Below are positions 63,809 through 64,000 of a stretch of DNA of 64,000 nucleotides, piece after piece (the first letter of the stretch is position 1; every line of letters starts with the position of its first letter). The stretch is from Prochlorococcus sp. AG-402-K21 (GTDB lineage Bacteria > Cyanobacteriota > Cyanobacteriia > PCC-6307 > Cyanobiaceae), in the NCBI GenBank assembly GCA_003216775.1, contig QCII01000002.1, positions 109,493 through 173,492 on the forward strand, given 5' to 3'. The notes under the pieces were generated by a model. The model was not told the DNA's origin, made no database searches, and was given only the letters and a program-made list of their open reading frames with translations. The position numbers and the translations under genes were made by a program.

Positions 63809-64000
<192 letters not shown>

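Overview
The window is AT-rich, densely packed DNA from a picocyanobacterium, almost certainly a high-light Prochlorococcus. The evidence is cyanobacterial photosystem I genes (psaA, psaB, psaI, psaL) in a streamlined low-GC background, RNA polymerase split into rpoC1 and rpoC2, LL-diaminopimelate aminotransferase, a ferredoxin-type glutamate synthase and an RNase E with a cyanobacterial C-terminal tail. Strain identity cannot be settled by eye. There are no insertion sequences, prophage, CRISPR array or rRNA.

Layout. 1-9468: the end of the S10-spc-alpha ribosomal superoperon (end of rplX, rplE, rpsH, rplF, rplR, rpsE, rplO, secY, adk, rpmJ, rpsM, rpsK, rpoA, rplQ, truA, rplM, rpsI, rpmE), followed by prfA. 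10603-15245: an HNH-domain gene, alr, tRNA-Ser(GCU), a HAD phosphatase and a CbiG-CobJ fusion of cobalamin synthesis. 15580-22435: photosystem I genes with a polyprenyl-phosphate-type glycosyltransferase and a small HEAT-like membrane protein between them. 22489-24993: a small accessory-looking block with an NlpC/P60 peptidase, a beta-lactamase-fold serine hydrolase, a 70-residue unknown and a serine-recombinase-like protein with altered catalytic residues. 25337-31105: lipA, a YciI-like gene and glsF. 31301-36009: the str operon (rpsL, rpsG, fusA, tuf, rpsJ). 36065-43324: a stand-alone LON domain protein, an MPBQ/MSBQ-type methyltransferase, pheA, a DUF1997 gene, rnhB, rne, dapL and clpS. 43341-47708: a B12-binding radical SAM protein and two envelope glycosyltransferases, with tRNA-Thr(CGU) upstream. 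47861-53772: an LPA1-like small membrane protein, then infB, ylxR, nusA and rimP. 53930-64000: an HtrA protease, rpiA, hisD, rpsT, tatD, rpoB, rpoC1 and the start of rpoC2.

Most of the window is core housekeeping: ribosome assembly, transcription, translation factors, photosystem I, nitrogen assimilation and cofactor synthesis. The points most worth a second look are two ribosomal proteins (L36 and L31) that have lost their zinc ligands, the serine-recombinase-like protein with Ser-to-Thr and Arg-to-Lys changes at catalytic positions plus its small partner, a 13-unit hexapeptide repeat in IF2, the RNase E tail, and several strong hairpins between genes (after psaB, between tuf and rpsJ, upstream of rne, and a perfect 34-nt palindrome beside infB). 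I see no clear evidence of a wholly new system; the resolvase-like block is the best candidate.
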